Of a stretch of DNA of 64,000 bases, positions 54,878-63,229 are shown one piece after another; position 1 is the first letter of the stretch, and each line of letters opens with the position of its first letter. Position numbers and translations under genes: made by a program. The DNA comes from Streptomyces liliifuscus (GTDB taxonomy: Bacteria > Actinomycetota > Actinomycetes > Streptomycetales > Streptomycetaceae). Under the pieces are notes generated by a model that made no database searches, was not told where the DNA came from, and saw only the letters and a program-made list of their open reading frames with translations. The stretch spans positions 1 through 64,000 of the forward strand of contig NZ_CP066831.1 of NCBI RefSeq assembly GCF_016598615.1, written 5' to 3'.

Positions 54878-56062
54878 TCAGCGCGAGCCGGCGCGGCGTA
54901 TACGCGCCTTCAGCTTCGGGAACTGCTCCAGGGCGTTGTTCCGCTCGAGAGCGATCCGCTGGCGCCGGCTGTAGATCTCGTCGACGGTCGGTTCGGGGTC
55001 GCCTGCCTTGAGATTCGGCAGGCTGCCCTTGAGGAAGGGCATCGTCTCGACGTTGTCGGCCGCGTAGAGATGCCGGGTCGCCGGCCAGTCGCTGCCGAAC
55101 ATGATGTGGCTGTCGGGCACCAGCGATGACAGCGGCTGCAGCTGCGCGGCGGTGAACGCCTGTGCGTTGTCGAAGTACATCCGCTTCATGTACTTGAGGG
55201 GGCCTTCGGGCAGCACCTCGTTGAACGGCGGGAAGGCCGAGTGCCGGGTCGCGAGCCGGAAGGCCAGGAACGGCAGTGCCCCGCCGCTGTGGGTGAAGTG
55301 CCAGCGGATGTTCGGGTAGTCCCGCAGGACACCGTTGTAGATCAGGCTTGTCATCGCGCGGGTCGCATCGAAGTTGTACTCGAAGACGTTGTTCCCGGCC
55401 GGGATGTCGGGGCCGAAGCAGAGCTTGGGAGCCGGGTTGTTCTCCGGACCCGTCGGGTGGACGTAGACGTAGGCACCGCGGTCGTTGAGGATCTCGTACA
55501 GAGGCGCGAACGAAGGGTCCCCCAGGTAGGTGCCCTTGTAGTTGGTGAGCAGGCAGATGCCGTCGAGATCCAGTTCACCGAGTGCGCGGTCCACCTCGGC
55601 CACCGAACCCTCGATGTCGGGCATCGGGGTGACCGCGAAGATCCCGAACCGGTCACCACGGGTCTGCACGAGGTCGCGGGCCCAGTCGTTGACCGCGCGG
55701 GCGGTGGCACGCCGGTCGTCGACCGGGCCGACGGTGACCTGGAGGTCGCCGAACGACAGGACGCTGGCCTGGATCCGATACTGATCCATGAAGGCCAGGT
55801 GCCGGTCGACCGACCAGGGACCGTACGCCCCGGTGATGGCGCCGAGGAGACCGTAGCGCTGCAGGTAGTCGTTGTAGACGTCCGGGCTGTAGTGCGCGTG
55901 GGTATCGATACGCCAGTTGCCCTTCGGCAGCCCCGGCCCGGACACTGCCGACTCTGGACTGGCCATGGCAGCAGGCACCGTGGCCGCCGCAGCCGTGACA
56001 AGCGCCGCAGCCGATGCTCCTTCGATCATCCTTCGACGCGAGATGTTCCGTCCCAGGTTCAT
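54878..56062 (-). CDS. Tat-exported amidohydrolase (amidohydrolase-2 family)
   Basis: 394 residues, GGGGAA before the ATG. The N-terminus NISRRRMIEGASAAALVTAAA is a twin-arginine signal with hydrophobic core and an AxA-like site near MASPES. The mature part is an ACMSD/resorcylate-decarboxylase-like barrel: RIDTHAHYSPDVY with the HxH ligands, VYVHPTGPENN, IRWHFTHSGGALPF and IMFGSDWPATR with the final Asp. Expected to hydrolyse or decarboxylate an aromatic acid outside the cytoplasm, with one divalent metal. Export of this family is uncommon. It stands alone with its own palindromic terminator. Confidence 0.9.
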   Translation of the reverse strand: MNLGRNISRRRMIEGASAAALVTAAAATVPAAMASPESAVSGPGLPKGNWRIDTHAHYSPDVYNDYLQRYGLLGAITGAYGPWSVDRHLAFMDQYRIQASVLSFGDLQVTVGPVDDRRATARAVNDWARDLVQTRGDRFGIFAVTPMPDIEGSVAEVDRALGELDLDGICLLTNYKGTYLGDPSFAPLYEILNDRGAYVYVHPTGPENNPAPKLCFGPDIPAGNNVFEYNFDATRAMTSLIYNGVLRDYPNIRWHFTHSGGALPFLAFRLATRHSAFPPFNEVLPEGPLKYMKRMYFDNAQAFTAAQLQPLSSLVPDSHIMFGSDWPATRHLYAADNVETMPFLKGSLPNLKAGDPEPTVDEIYSRRQRIALERNNALEQFPKLKARIRRAGSR

Positions 56063-56279
56063 TTCCAGTTCCCCTTTTCATTCTGTGTGCGAGTCAGGTC
56101 GTATGTGCGTGCGTCACGGCGCCGTCGCTAGGCCGGGTCGGGCCCGCGCAGGACCCCGCTGCAATGGAGACCGCTCTCTCCTCGGGCGGGCGCGGGCGCG
56201 GTCCAGGCCGATCGGGGAGCGCAAGCGGCCAAGTCGCTGCTCGGCCGGGCCAATCGCCGCCAACAGGTCGATCCGGCGC
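56063..56279. other. Intergenic, promoter side of the amidohydrolase
   Basis: No gene seen. A T-rich patch at 56064-56090 lies directly upstream of the amidohydrolase start. Confidence 0.3.
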
Positions 56280-56640
56280 TCATGCGCGGGAACCCCCTGG
56301 CGCCGACGTGGCCGCGCCGGCCGACCGTCGGCTGTGGGGCGGACCAACGAGCAACGCCGCCGCTGCCCCCACCCTGGTGAACAGACCGGAGGTTCCTTCA
56401 TGCAGCGCGTCATCGCCGCACTCCTGCCCAGCGGAGTCCGCGTGCTTGGCCGACCCCGGGCGAAGGAACGCGCCGATCGCAACTGAGCCGGACAGCGCAG
56501 TGTCAACCGCCGTCGTCAGGTGCCGCACAGCAGGGTGATCAACGCTGTCCACCGGTGGGACGAGGAGTACGTGCATGACCGCCAGACAACAGCCGCCCCA
56601 TAAAGCACGTACCGCTCAGCGCATGAAGCTTCCATGAAGC
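56280..56640 (-). pseudogene. Second degenerate copy of the DUF998 gene start
   Basis: From 56576 the peptide VPPVDSVDHPAVRHLTTAVD and DALHEGTSGLFTRVGAAAAL repeats the beginning of the intact protein with substitutions and gaps. The DNA upstream (GAAGCTTCCATGAAGC near 56623-56638) matches the other two copies. The similarity ends near residue 85; no 3' half is present. Confidence 0.7.
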
Positions 56641-57036
56641 GAGTCGCCGGGCTGACGCCCGCTTCCCGAGGCGGTCTCCGGCTTCTTCCAGATTCAGTGC
56701 CGCCCCGGCCGCCGTACTGAGGAAGCTGACGCGGAAGGCCAGGCGCGGCCACCTGACCCGTACCACGAACGCGAGACTGACTCGGACGGGTCCGTCAGGA
56801 GTGGGTGGTCAGGTCTTGGGTGCGTACGCCGTGACCGGGTGCAGCTGAAGCAGCGATACAACGGTGCGGATGTCGTCCCGCCTGTTCTCGAGGTTCCACG
56901 CCCCTCAACGCCCGCGCCTTCGAGAACCTCGTACCAGGGCCTCAACTCGACGAGGGCGATGCCGGGTTGACACGAGTCCGTTTTCGTGGCCTGTACGCGG
57001 TTGTTCCGGTTGGCCTCTGTCAGGACCTCTCGGTGA
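56641..57036. other. Intergenic, nothing recognised
   Basis: No coherent frame or strong hairpin apart from the inverted phrase CGAGGTTC / GAACCTCG around 56887-56928 (CTCGAGGTTCC and GAGAACCTCG), which may be a weak transcript end. Confidence 0.3.
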
Positions 57037-57638
57037 CTACTGCGGGGAATCCTGTGGTGTGTTGGCGTGCTGCAGGGTGGTGAGCCATTGGGTGGCGACG
57101 GTGTCGATGAAGGTGTCGGTGACCTGGCCGCGGTCGAGGAAGAGGCGGGCGAGGACGGGCCCGTATAGGAGGGTGAACTCGTCGTCGCTGATCTGGATGC
57201 CCGAAGGCTCCAGTAGCTTGTTGAAGCCGACGTAGCGGTCTTCGCCGATGCGGACGAGCGCCCGCGCACTGTCGGGGTCGTGGTCGGCCTGGGCGGTGAC
57301 GGCCAGAGCCGCGGCTCGCACGGCCGGCACGCTGACGCCGGTGCGCAGGCTCTTCAGCCAGGCGGTGGCCACCTCACGCACGTCGCTGCCCGGTTCAGGG
57401 CAGGTGCCGAGGTCGGGGCCTTCGAGGACGAGGGCGAAGAGCAGCGTGGCCCTGGTCGGTCAGTGCCGGTAGAGGGTCTGGCGGGTGACGTCGGCCTGCT
57501 CGGCCAGCAGGGCGTAGGTCAGCCCGGCCGGTCCGACCTGAGGCAGCAGTTCCCGCGCGACCGCCAGGACGCGGTTGCGGGTGCGCTGTACGCGCGGGTG
57601 CCCGGAGTCGGCTGACGGCGGTGGAGGGGCTGCTTCAT
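57037..57638 (-). pseudogene. TetR-family regulator with frameshift and stop
   Basis: The TetR layout is clear: RTRNRVLAVARELLPQVGP, LTYALLAEQADVTRQTLYRH, then a TGA stop (57462-57460) exactly where LYRHW demands Trp, so TGG has become TGA. The ligand-binding domain continues in the same frame from PTRATLLFALVLEG to the true end at 57037. The first codons (ATG 57638, MKQP) are in a different frame from the helix-turn-helix; one C missing in the CCCC run explains this. Two lesions make a real mutation likely. It faces the hydrolase gene across operator-like repeats. Confidence 0.8.
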
Positions 57639-57656
57639 GCCACCACCTACCCGCAC

Positions 57657-57745
57657 ATCATACGGCATGTGTGATTGACGTCACAGGCGGCAATCATACG
57701 TACCGTGTGATAGACCTGAGGAAGTAATCACACGCACTGGATGAT
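57657..57745. promoter_or_regulatory. Three TetR-type operator copies
   Basis: ATCATACGGCATGTGTGAT (57657-57675), ATCATACGTACCGTGTGAT (57693-57711) and a weaker ATCACACGCACTGGATGAT (57727-57745) are imperfect dyads of 19 bases, 36 and 34 bases apart, which puts them roughly on one face of the helix. They fill the divergent gap between the broken tetR gene and the hydrolase gene. Confidence 0.75.
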
Positions 57746-57780
57746 TCTTGCGTGTCGACGCATTCGAAAGGCAGAGGCCC

Positions 57781-58575
57781 ATGTCACCCCGCAACCTCAC
57801 CGCACCCACATTCGCCCGTACTCGCCTGGGCTCCGGCCCCGGCCTGCTCCTCGCCCACGGCGCCGGCAGCAGCCTGGCCGGCACCTACGGCCCCGTCCTG
57901 GAAGCACTCGCCGCCCGCCACACCGTCGTCGGCATCGACTACCCCGGCAGCGGCGACACCCCCCGCTCCACCACCCCGCTGTCCCTCGACGACCTCGCCG
58001 ACCAGCTCATCGCCGCCGCCGACGCCGAAGGCCTCGACCGCTTCGCCGTCTCCGGCTACTCCCTCGGCGGCCCCGTCGCCATCCGCACCGCCACCCGCCA
58101 CCCCCAGCGCGTCACCGCACTCGTCCTGACCGCCGCCTTCCCGCACCGCGACAACCGCCTCGCACTCGCCTCCTCGGTCTGGAGCAAGATCGCCGCATCC
58201 GGCGACCGCGAACTGCTCGCCGAATTCCAGCTCATGATGGCCCTCGGCACCCAGGCACTGGAATCCATGCCCGCCGAACAACTACGCCAGACCCTCGACC
58301 ACGTCGCCGCCGCCACCGCCGACGGCACCTCCGAACAGACCGACCTCGTCGGCCAACTCGACGTCCGCGACGACCTCACCGCCATCACCGCCCCCACCCT
58401 GGTCATCTCGACCACCGACGACCGCCTCGTCTCCACCGCCCTGCACCGCCACCTCGCCGAAACCATCCCCCACGCCCAACTCGCCGACATCGCCACCGGC
58501 CACCTCCCCATGCTCGAACGAACCGACGAATGGCTGCACCTCACCACCAACTTCCTCCACAAACACAACACCTGA
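57781..58575 (+). CDS. Alpha/beta hydrolase
   Basis: 264 residues from ATG 57781. Oxyanion loop LLLAHGAGSS (23-31), nucleophile elbow GYSLGG with Ser94, acid in LVISTTDDR and His in ATGHLPM. A typical esterase or lactonase size; no signal peptide. Codons are extremely C-rich compared with the neighbours. The gene should be controlled by the adjacent TetR protein through three operators. Since that repressor is broken, expression may be constitutive here. Confidence 0.9.
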   Translation: MSPRNLTAPTFARTRLGSGPGLLLAHGAGSSLAGTYGPVLEALAARHTVVGIDYPGSGDTPRSTTPLSLDDLADQLIAAADAEGLDRFAVSGYSLGGPVAIRTATRHPQRVTALVLTAAFPHRDNRLALASSVWSKIAASGDRELLAEFQLMMALGTQALESMPAEQLRQTLDHVAAATADGTSEQTDLVGQLDVRDDLTAITAPTLVISTTDDRLVSTALHRHLAETIPHAQLADIATGHLPMLERTDEWLHLTTNFLHKHNT

Positions 58576-58768
58576 CAGCACACGCCCGAGGGCCACACCA
58601 CGAACGGGCCGCACAAGCAACAACGGCGCAGCCCCTCCCCCGGACCGACCATTGATCGCAAGTCACTTACAAGCCCTAGTGATGGAATTGGCCGCCTTGC
58701 GGTCCCGAATCACTTGAATCTCTGTGGGTTCGTAGACCCACTTCCCCTCTCGAGTTCATGGAGGAATC
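58576..58768. other. Intergenic, promoter side of the ABM gene
   Basis: Short region with lower GC (58650-58740) that should contain the promoter of the next gene; GGAGG is placed 6 bases before its ATG. Confidence 0.35.
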
Positions 58769-59140
58769 ATGCTCAACTTCGGCAATCTCGACGGGTCCAC
58801 CCACTTCCGCGACCAGCAGAAGGTGAAGGCTGGCCCGGTCACCATCATCAACACGTTTGTCGCCCCGGAAGGCAAGGAGGACGAGGTGGTGGCCGCCTGG
58901 ACGGACGACGCGGAGTACATGAAGAAGTCGGGGAGCCTTCTTTCGGTGCAGCTGTACCGGGGCATCGGCGGCAGCCGGCTGTTCACCAACGTCGCGGTCT
59001 GGAAATCGACCGAGCACCTCCGTGCAGCGCTCGGCACGCCGGAGTTCGCCTCTCACCTGGAGGGCTACCCTGTCGGCACCGTCGCCTACCCGCACCTGTA
59101 CCAGAAGGTCGCCGTCGAGGGCGTCTGCGAAGGGGAATGA
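58769..59140 (+). CDS. ABM-like small monooxygenase
   Basis: 123 residues with a strong GGAGG site. The ferredoxin-like antibiotic-biosynthesis-monooxygenase fold is suggested by VTIINTFVAPEGKEDEVVAAW, LLSVQLYRGIGGSRLFTNVAVWKS and TEHLRAALGTPEFASHL. Such proteins are cofactor-free monooxygenases or heme-degrading IsdG relatives. Its position next to an aromatic-acid operon suggests a part in aromatic oxidation, but it is on the other strand and may be unrelated. Confidence 0.75.
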   Translation: MLNFGNLDGSTHFRDQQKVKAGPVTIINTFVAPEGKEDEVVAAWTDDAEYMKKSGSLLSVQLYRGIGGSRLFTNVAVWKSTEHLRAALGTPEFASHLEGYPVGTVAYPHLYQKVAVEGVCEGE

Positions 59141-59392
59141 CGACCGCCACGCCATTCCGGGCTGCCGGTCGCCACGCCCACGGCGTGGGGCAACGTGTAG
59201 TCCCTGGGCAGCCGACGGCTCGCGCCTGACGCCGGTCTGTTTCCTCTGGCCGACCGGCCGATTGCTCAAAGTGCTCGGCCTGGTCCTCGCAGAGAAGACC
59301 AAGCGCCATGACGCGAGGGACACATGTTGCCGGTCACCAGGAGGGAGCGCTTCCCGTTGCTGGTCCGACGGTCGGGACGGGTCGACGGTGAT
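59141..59392. other. Intergenic, nothing recognised
   Basis: No gene is supported between the ABM gene and the terminator. Confidence 0.3.
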
Positions 59393-59426
59393 GGCGGTAC
59401 CTGGAACTGTTTCCCCAGGTACCGCC
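59393..59426. terminator. Hairpin terminator between convergent genes
   Basis: GGCGGTACCTGG and CCAGGTACCGCC pair perfectly over 12 bp around a 10-base loop, between the ABM gene and the end of the aryl-CoA operon. Confidence 0.75.
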
Positions 59427-59517
59427 AGAGGGCCGGCAAAGCAGCTTTGACTTCCTCAGGGGACGCGGAACCATCACGAAAACGTCCTCCGTTCGCCCGC
59501 TGTGGCGGCGAACGCCG

Positions 59518-61176
59518 TCACACCGCCTCGACGGAGTCTTCCTTGCCACGGACGACGTCCCGTAGACGCTTCTTGTCGATCTTGCCCACCTTCGTCAGCG
59601 GAAGTTCGTCCAGGACCAGCAGGTCCTCGGGGAGTTTGTAGCGGGCCACCTGCATCGTGGTGAGAGCGGCGCGGGCCGATTCGAGGGTCAGGTCAGTGCC
59701 CGGTTCGAGGACCACCACCACGCACACCCGCTCGCCCAGGTCCGGGTCGGGCTTCGCGACGGCGGCGACACGGGCGACACCAGGCAGGCGGTAGATGAGG
59801 TTCTCGACCTCTTCGGCGGATATCTTCTCGCCGCCCCGGTTGATGAGGTCCTTGTCGCGTCCTTCGACGACGAGGTCGCCCGAAGGGTGCAGCCGGACGA
59901 TGTCACCGGTGCGGTACCAGCCGTCAGGGGTGAACGCGCGGGCGTTGTGCTCGTCAGCCCGGTAGTAGCCACGCGGGGTGTACGGGCCGCGGGTGAGGAG
60001 GCCGCCCATGCTCCCGGGGGGCACAGGGTTGTCGGAGGCGTCGACGATGAGGATTTCGTCATCCGGGCACATGGGGCGCCCCTGGGTTTCGATCTTGATG
60101 TCGTCGGGGTCGTCGGGGCGCGTGTAGTTCAGCAGCCCCTCCGCCATGCCGAACACCTGCTGGAGCGTGCCGCCGAGCACCGGTTCGGCGCGCCGGGCGA
60201 CCTCCGGGGCGAGGCGGGCGCCACCGACCTGCAGCAGTCGTAGCGCGGGCGGGGCGGCGTGGCGGCCGGAGGACACGGCTTCGATCCAGCGCTGGACGAC
60301 GGCCGGCACGGCGGCGGTGGCCGTCACGCCCTCGGCGGCCATCAGCGGCAGGACCTTGTCGGGGGCCGGGGTCCGGGCCAGCACCACACGGCCACCGTTC
60401 ATGAGGGTGCCCAGGATCCCGGGGCAGGCCAGGGGAAAGTTGTGCCCGGCGGGCAAGGCCACCAAGTAGACCGTGTCGGAGTCGAGGCCACACACCTCGG
60501 CGCTGCGCCGCGCGTTGAACTCGTAGTCGTCGTGAGTGCGGGTGATGAGCTTCGGCAGTCCGGTCGTACCGCCGGAGAGCAGGAAGACGGCGATGTCGCC
60601 GCTGTCCGGGGCGATGTCGTCGAGCCGGGCCCGTGCGGCGGCCGGGTCGTCGGCCGGGGCGGCCAGCGCGCTCAGATCCGTGGCATCGGTGCCGACCGTG
60701 CCACTCGCGACGAGCAGCAGCCGTACGCTCGGCGTGGCTTCGGCGACCTCCCGCCCCAGTGCCTGGTGGTCGAAGTCGCCCAGCCGGTCCGGTACAGCGA
60801 TCGAGGTGACCTCGGCATGGGCTGCCAGGTAGCGCAGTTCGTGACCGCGGTGCGCGGGCATCGCCATCACGGGGGCGATGCCGGCCCGCAGACAGGCCAG
60901 GGTGAGCGTGACGAACTCCCAGCCGTTGGGCAGCTGGACGAGCATCGCGTCACCAGGATTGAGGCCAGAGTCCAGCAGACGGCACGCCAATCCGTCGGCA
61001 CGGTGGACGAGTTGACGGTAGGTCAGGCGTGTGTCGCCGTCCACGACGGCCACCGCGTCGCCATACGTCTTGGCCCATTCCTGGAGGTACGAGCCGAGCG
61101 GCCTGCCACGCCAGTATCCGGCCTCGCGGTAGCGGTCGGCCGGTTCCTTGGGCCAGGGGACGAATCCCTCACGCAT
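59518..61176 (-). CDS. Aryl-AMP ligase (salicylate / dihydroxybenzoate type)
   Basis: 552 residues, ATG after AAGGAGG. ANL-superfamily adenylating enzyme: LSGGTTGLPKLITRTHDDYEFN (P-loop, near 215-236), FGMAEGLLNYTRPDD (A5), GWYRTGDIVR and INRGGEKISAEEVE (hinge), PLTKVGKIDKKRLR (catalytic Lys). The N-terminus GFVPWPKEPADRYREAGYW is that of 2,3-dihydroxybenzoate or salicylate AMP ligases such as EntE/DhbE. No carrier-protein gene is near, so the acyl-adenylate probably goes to CoA. Overlap of 8 bases with the upstream CoA synthetase indicates the same pathway. Confidence 0.92.
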   Translation of the reverse strand: MREGFVPWPKEPADRYREAGYWRGRPLGSYLQEWAKTYGDAVAVVDGDTRLTYRQLVHRADGLACRLLDSGLNPGDAMLVQLPNGWEFVTLTLACLRAGIAPVMAMPAHRGHELRYLAAHAEVTSIAVPDRLGDFDHQALGREVAEATPSVRLLLVASGTVGTDATDLSALAAPADDPAAARARLDDIAPDSGDIAVFLLSGGTTGLPKLITRTHDDYEFNARRSAEVCGLDSDTVYLVALPAGHNFPLACPGILGTLMNGGRVVLARTPAPDKVLPLMAAEGVTATAAVPAVVQRWIEAVSSGRHAAPPALRLLQVGGARLAPEVARRAEPVLGGTLQQVFGMAEGLLNYTRPDDPDDIKIETQGRPMCPDDEILIVDASDNPVPPGSMGGLLTRGPYTPRGYYRADEHNARAFTPDGWYRTGDIVRLHPSGDLVVEGRDKDLINRGGEKISAEEVENLIYRLPGVARVAAVAKPDPDLGERVCVVVVLEPGTDLTLESARAALTTMQVARYKLPEDLLVLDELPLTKVGKIDKKRLRDVVRGKEDSVEAV

Positions 61177-63229
61177 CGTCGGATCCTCCTTGATCCCGGG
61201 GGTCACGCAGCAGCAGTACGGCATCGAGCGCAACGACATCGCCGTCGGGCAGAACGCGCAGGGGGTTGATCTCGCACTCGGCCACGGCGTTGTCGGCGGC
61301 GAGGGAGGAGAGGGCGAGCAGCACGTGAGTGAGTCGCGCGCGGTCGACCGGGGTGGCGCCACGCGCGCCGAGGAACATGTCGCGGGTGGCGAGTTCGTCG
61401 AGCATTGCGTGGGCCTCGTGCGCCGGCAGGGGCGCGAGGCGCAGGGAGACGTCGCCGAGGATTTCGGCGGCCGTTCCGCCGGCGCCCAGCGCCAGGACGG
61501 GGCCGAAGACCGGGTCGCGGCGTACACCGACGATGAGTTCGGGGCCCGCGGGGGCCATCTGCTCGACCAGGAGTGCGGGGCTTGCGGGCATGCGGGCGAG
61601 CGCGTCGTCGAGCTCCTCGTGCGTGCGGATGCCGATCTGGACCCCGCCGACCTCCGTCTTGTGCAGGATCTCCGCGTCGAGGATCTTCACGACGACCGGT
61701 CCGCCGAGCTCATCGAGTGCCGCGTGCGCCGCGGCGGGGTCGGCGCACACCCGTCGTACAGGCGTACGGATGCCCAGGTCCGCGAGGACTCCCTTGGCGG
61801 TGTGCTCGTCGACAGGGCCGGACAGGGGCAGCGCGGGTGCACCCGACGCGGTGACGACGGTGGCCCCCAGGCGGGCGCGGGCCGCCGCGTCCTCGACGAG
61901 CGCGCGGACCATGGCCGCTCCGGAGGCCGGTGTGGCCGCGCAGGGGATGCCGGCTTCCCCGAGTTGTCGGCGAGTCTGCCGCGCCTGTTCCTCGGGTCCG
62001 CCGACAACGGCGACGAGCGGGGTGGCCGTGCGGGCGGCGGCCAGCGCGGCCGAAAGGTCGACGGCCGTGGGTTCCAGCAGCCCATAGACGGCGGTGATGT
62101 CGATGCCGGGATCCTCCGAGACCCGCTCCACGACCTGCGTGAGCGCGGGCGAGGGACGGCCGGTGTCGACGGGATTGTTGAGGTAGGTGAGGGCGGGGAG
62201 CAGCTCGCGCAGTTCCTTCACCGTCCGTTCGACCAGTGGCGGAACCTGGATGCCGTGGGAGCGCAGGTCGTCGGTGAGCAGCAGTCCGGGTCCGGCCTGT
62301 GCGGTGACCAGGCCGATGCCTGGGCGTGGGTTGGCCGGGAGCCGTACACGGCTGAGGGCTGTGACGGCGTCGACGAGGTCGCGTTCGTCGTCCACGAGGA
62401 CGGCTCCAGCCTGGCGCAGGGCCGTGCGTGTCACGCGCCAGGAGGTGGCCAGGGCGCCGGTGTGGGAGCGGGCGAAGTCGCCGATGTCGCTGCGGCCCAC
62501 GACCAGGGCCACGACGGGGACATGACCGGTCAGGCGGCGTACGGCCTCGGTGAGGCGGCGGCCTTCCGCGGCGGTCTCCACGTGCAGGGCGACGGCCCGA
62601 ACGGCGTCGTCCTCGGCAAGGTGGCCCAGGACGTCGGCCTGGGTGACGTCCAGGCTGTTGCCCAGCCCGACCCCGAGGCGCAGGCCGACGCCTGCCTCGG
62701 CCAGAGCGAAGGCCAGGGCGTGGTTCACGCCGCCGCTGGCGGCCACGACCGCCACCGGGCCCGGTTCCAGGTCGGCCACGCCCGGGACGAAGCTGGCCGT
62801 CAGCCGTCGGTGGGGGGCGAGGAAGCCTGAGGTGTTGGGCCCGAGGACACGGATGCCGGTGTCCCGCACCACCTCGGCCAACGCCTGTTGCTGCAGCGCA
62901 CCGTCGCCGCCGGCTTCCGCGAAACCGCCGGCGCACACCAGGGCGGCGCGAGCGCCGGCGGCCGCCGCGGCTCGGACGGCCCCGGCGGTGGCGGCGGCCG
63001 GGATGCAGGACACCACCAGGTCCGGTGCGGTGCCATGGGCCTCGGCGGCCTCGGCGACGGTCGGAAAGAAGCCCTGGCCGGGATCCGGTCGGCCGGCGTT
63101 GACCTTCATCACCGGTCCGGGGAACGAAGCGAGGGAGTCGGTCATCGCCGAGCCGAGTTTGCCGGGCGTGGCCGACGCACCGAGCACGGCGATGGCACGG
63201 GGCGCGAACAGTGCATCCATGGCGGTCAC
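61169..63229 (-). CDS. ADP-forming acyl-CoA synthetase (acetate-CoA ligase family)
   Basis: 686 residues from GTG 63229, overlapping the flavoprotein stop (GTGA); ATG 63220 is the alternative. N-terminal CoA-binding Rossmann domain (FAPRAIAVLGASATPGKLG), succinyl-CoA-ligase-like domains with VAVVAASGGVNHALAFA and the central GRSDIGDFARSHTGALA region (phospho-His site), and a C-terminal ATP-grasp part with GPVVVKILDAEILHKTEVGG and ECEINPLRVLPDGDVVALD. It makes acyl-CoA from acid, ATP and CoA. With the aryl-AMP ligase and the flavoprotein it fits the salicylyl-CoA route of salicylate breakdown described in Streptomyces. Confidence 0.9.
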   Translation of the reverse strand: MTAMDALFAPRAIAVLGASATPGKLGSAMTDSLASFPGPVMKVNAGRPDPGQGFFPTVAEAAEAHGTAPDLVVSCIPAAATAGAVRAAAAAGARAALVCAGGFAEAGGDGALQQQALAEVVRDTGIRVLGPNTSGFLAPHRRLTASFVPGVADLEPGPVAVVAASGGVNHALAFALAEAGVGLRLGVGLGNSLDVTQADVLGHLAEDDAVRAVALHVETAAEGRRLTEAVRRLTGHVPVVALVVGRSDIGDFARSHTGALATSWRVTRTALRQAGAVLVDDERDLVDAVTALSRVRLPANPRPGIGLVTAQAGPGLLLTDDLRSHGIQVPPLVERTVKELRELLPALTYLNNPVDTGRPSPALTQVVERVSEDPGIDITAVYGLLEPTAVDLSAALAAARTATPLVAVVGGPEEQARQTRRQLGEAGIPCAATPASGAAMVRALVEDAAARARLGATVVTASGAPALPLSGPVDEHTAKGVLADLGIRTPVRRVCADPAAAHAALDELGGPVVVKILDAEILHKTEVGGVQIGIRTHEELDDALARMPASPALLVEQMAPAGPELIVGVRRDPVFGPVLALGAGGTAAEILGDVSLRLAPLPAHEAHAMLDELATRDMFLGARGATPVDRARLTHVLLALSSLAADNAVAECEINPLRVLPDGDVVALDAVLLLRDPRDQGGSDDA

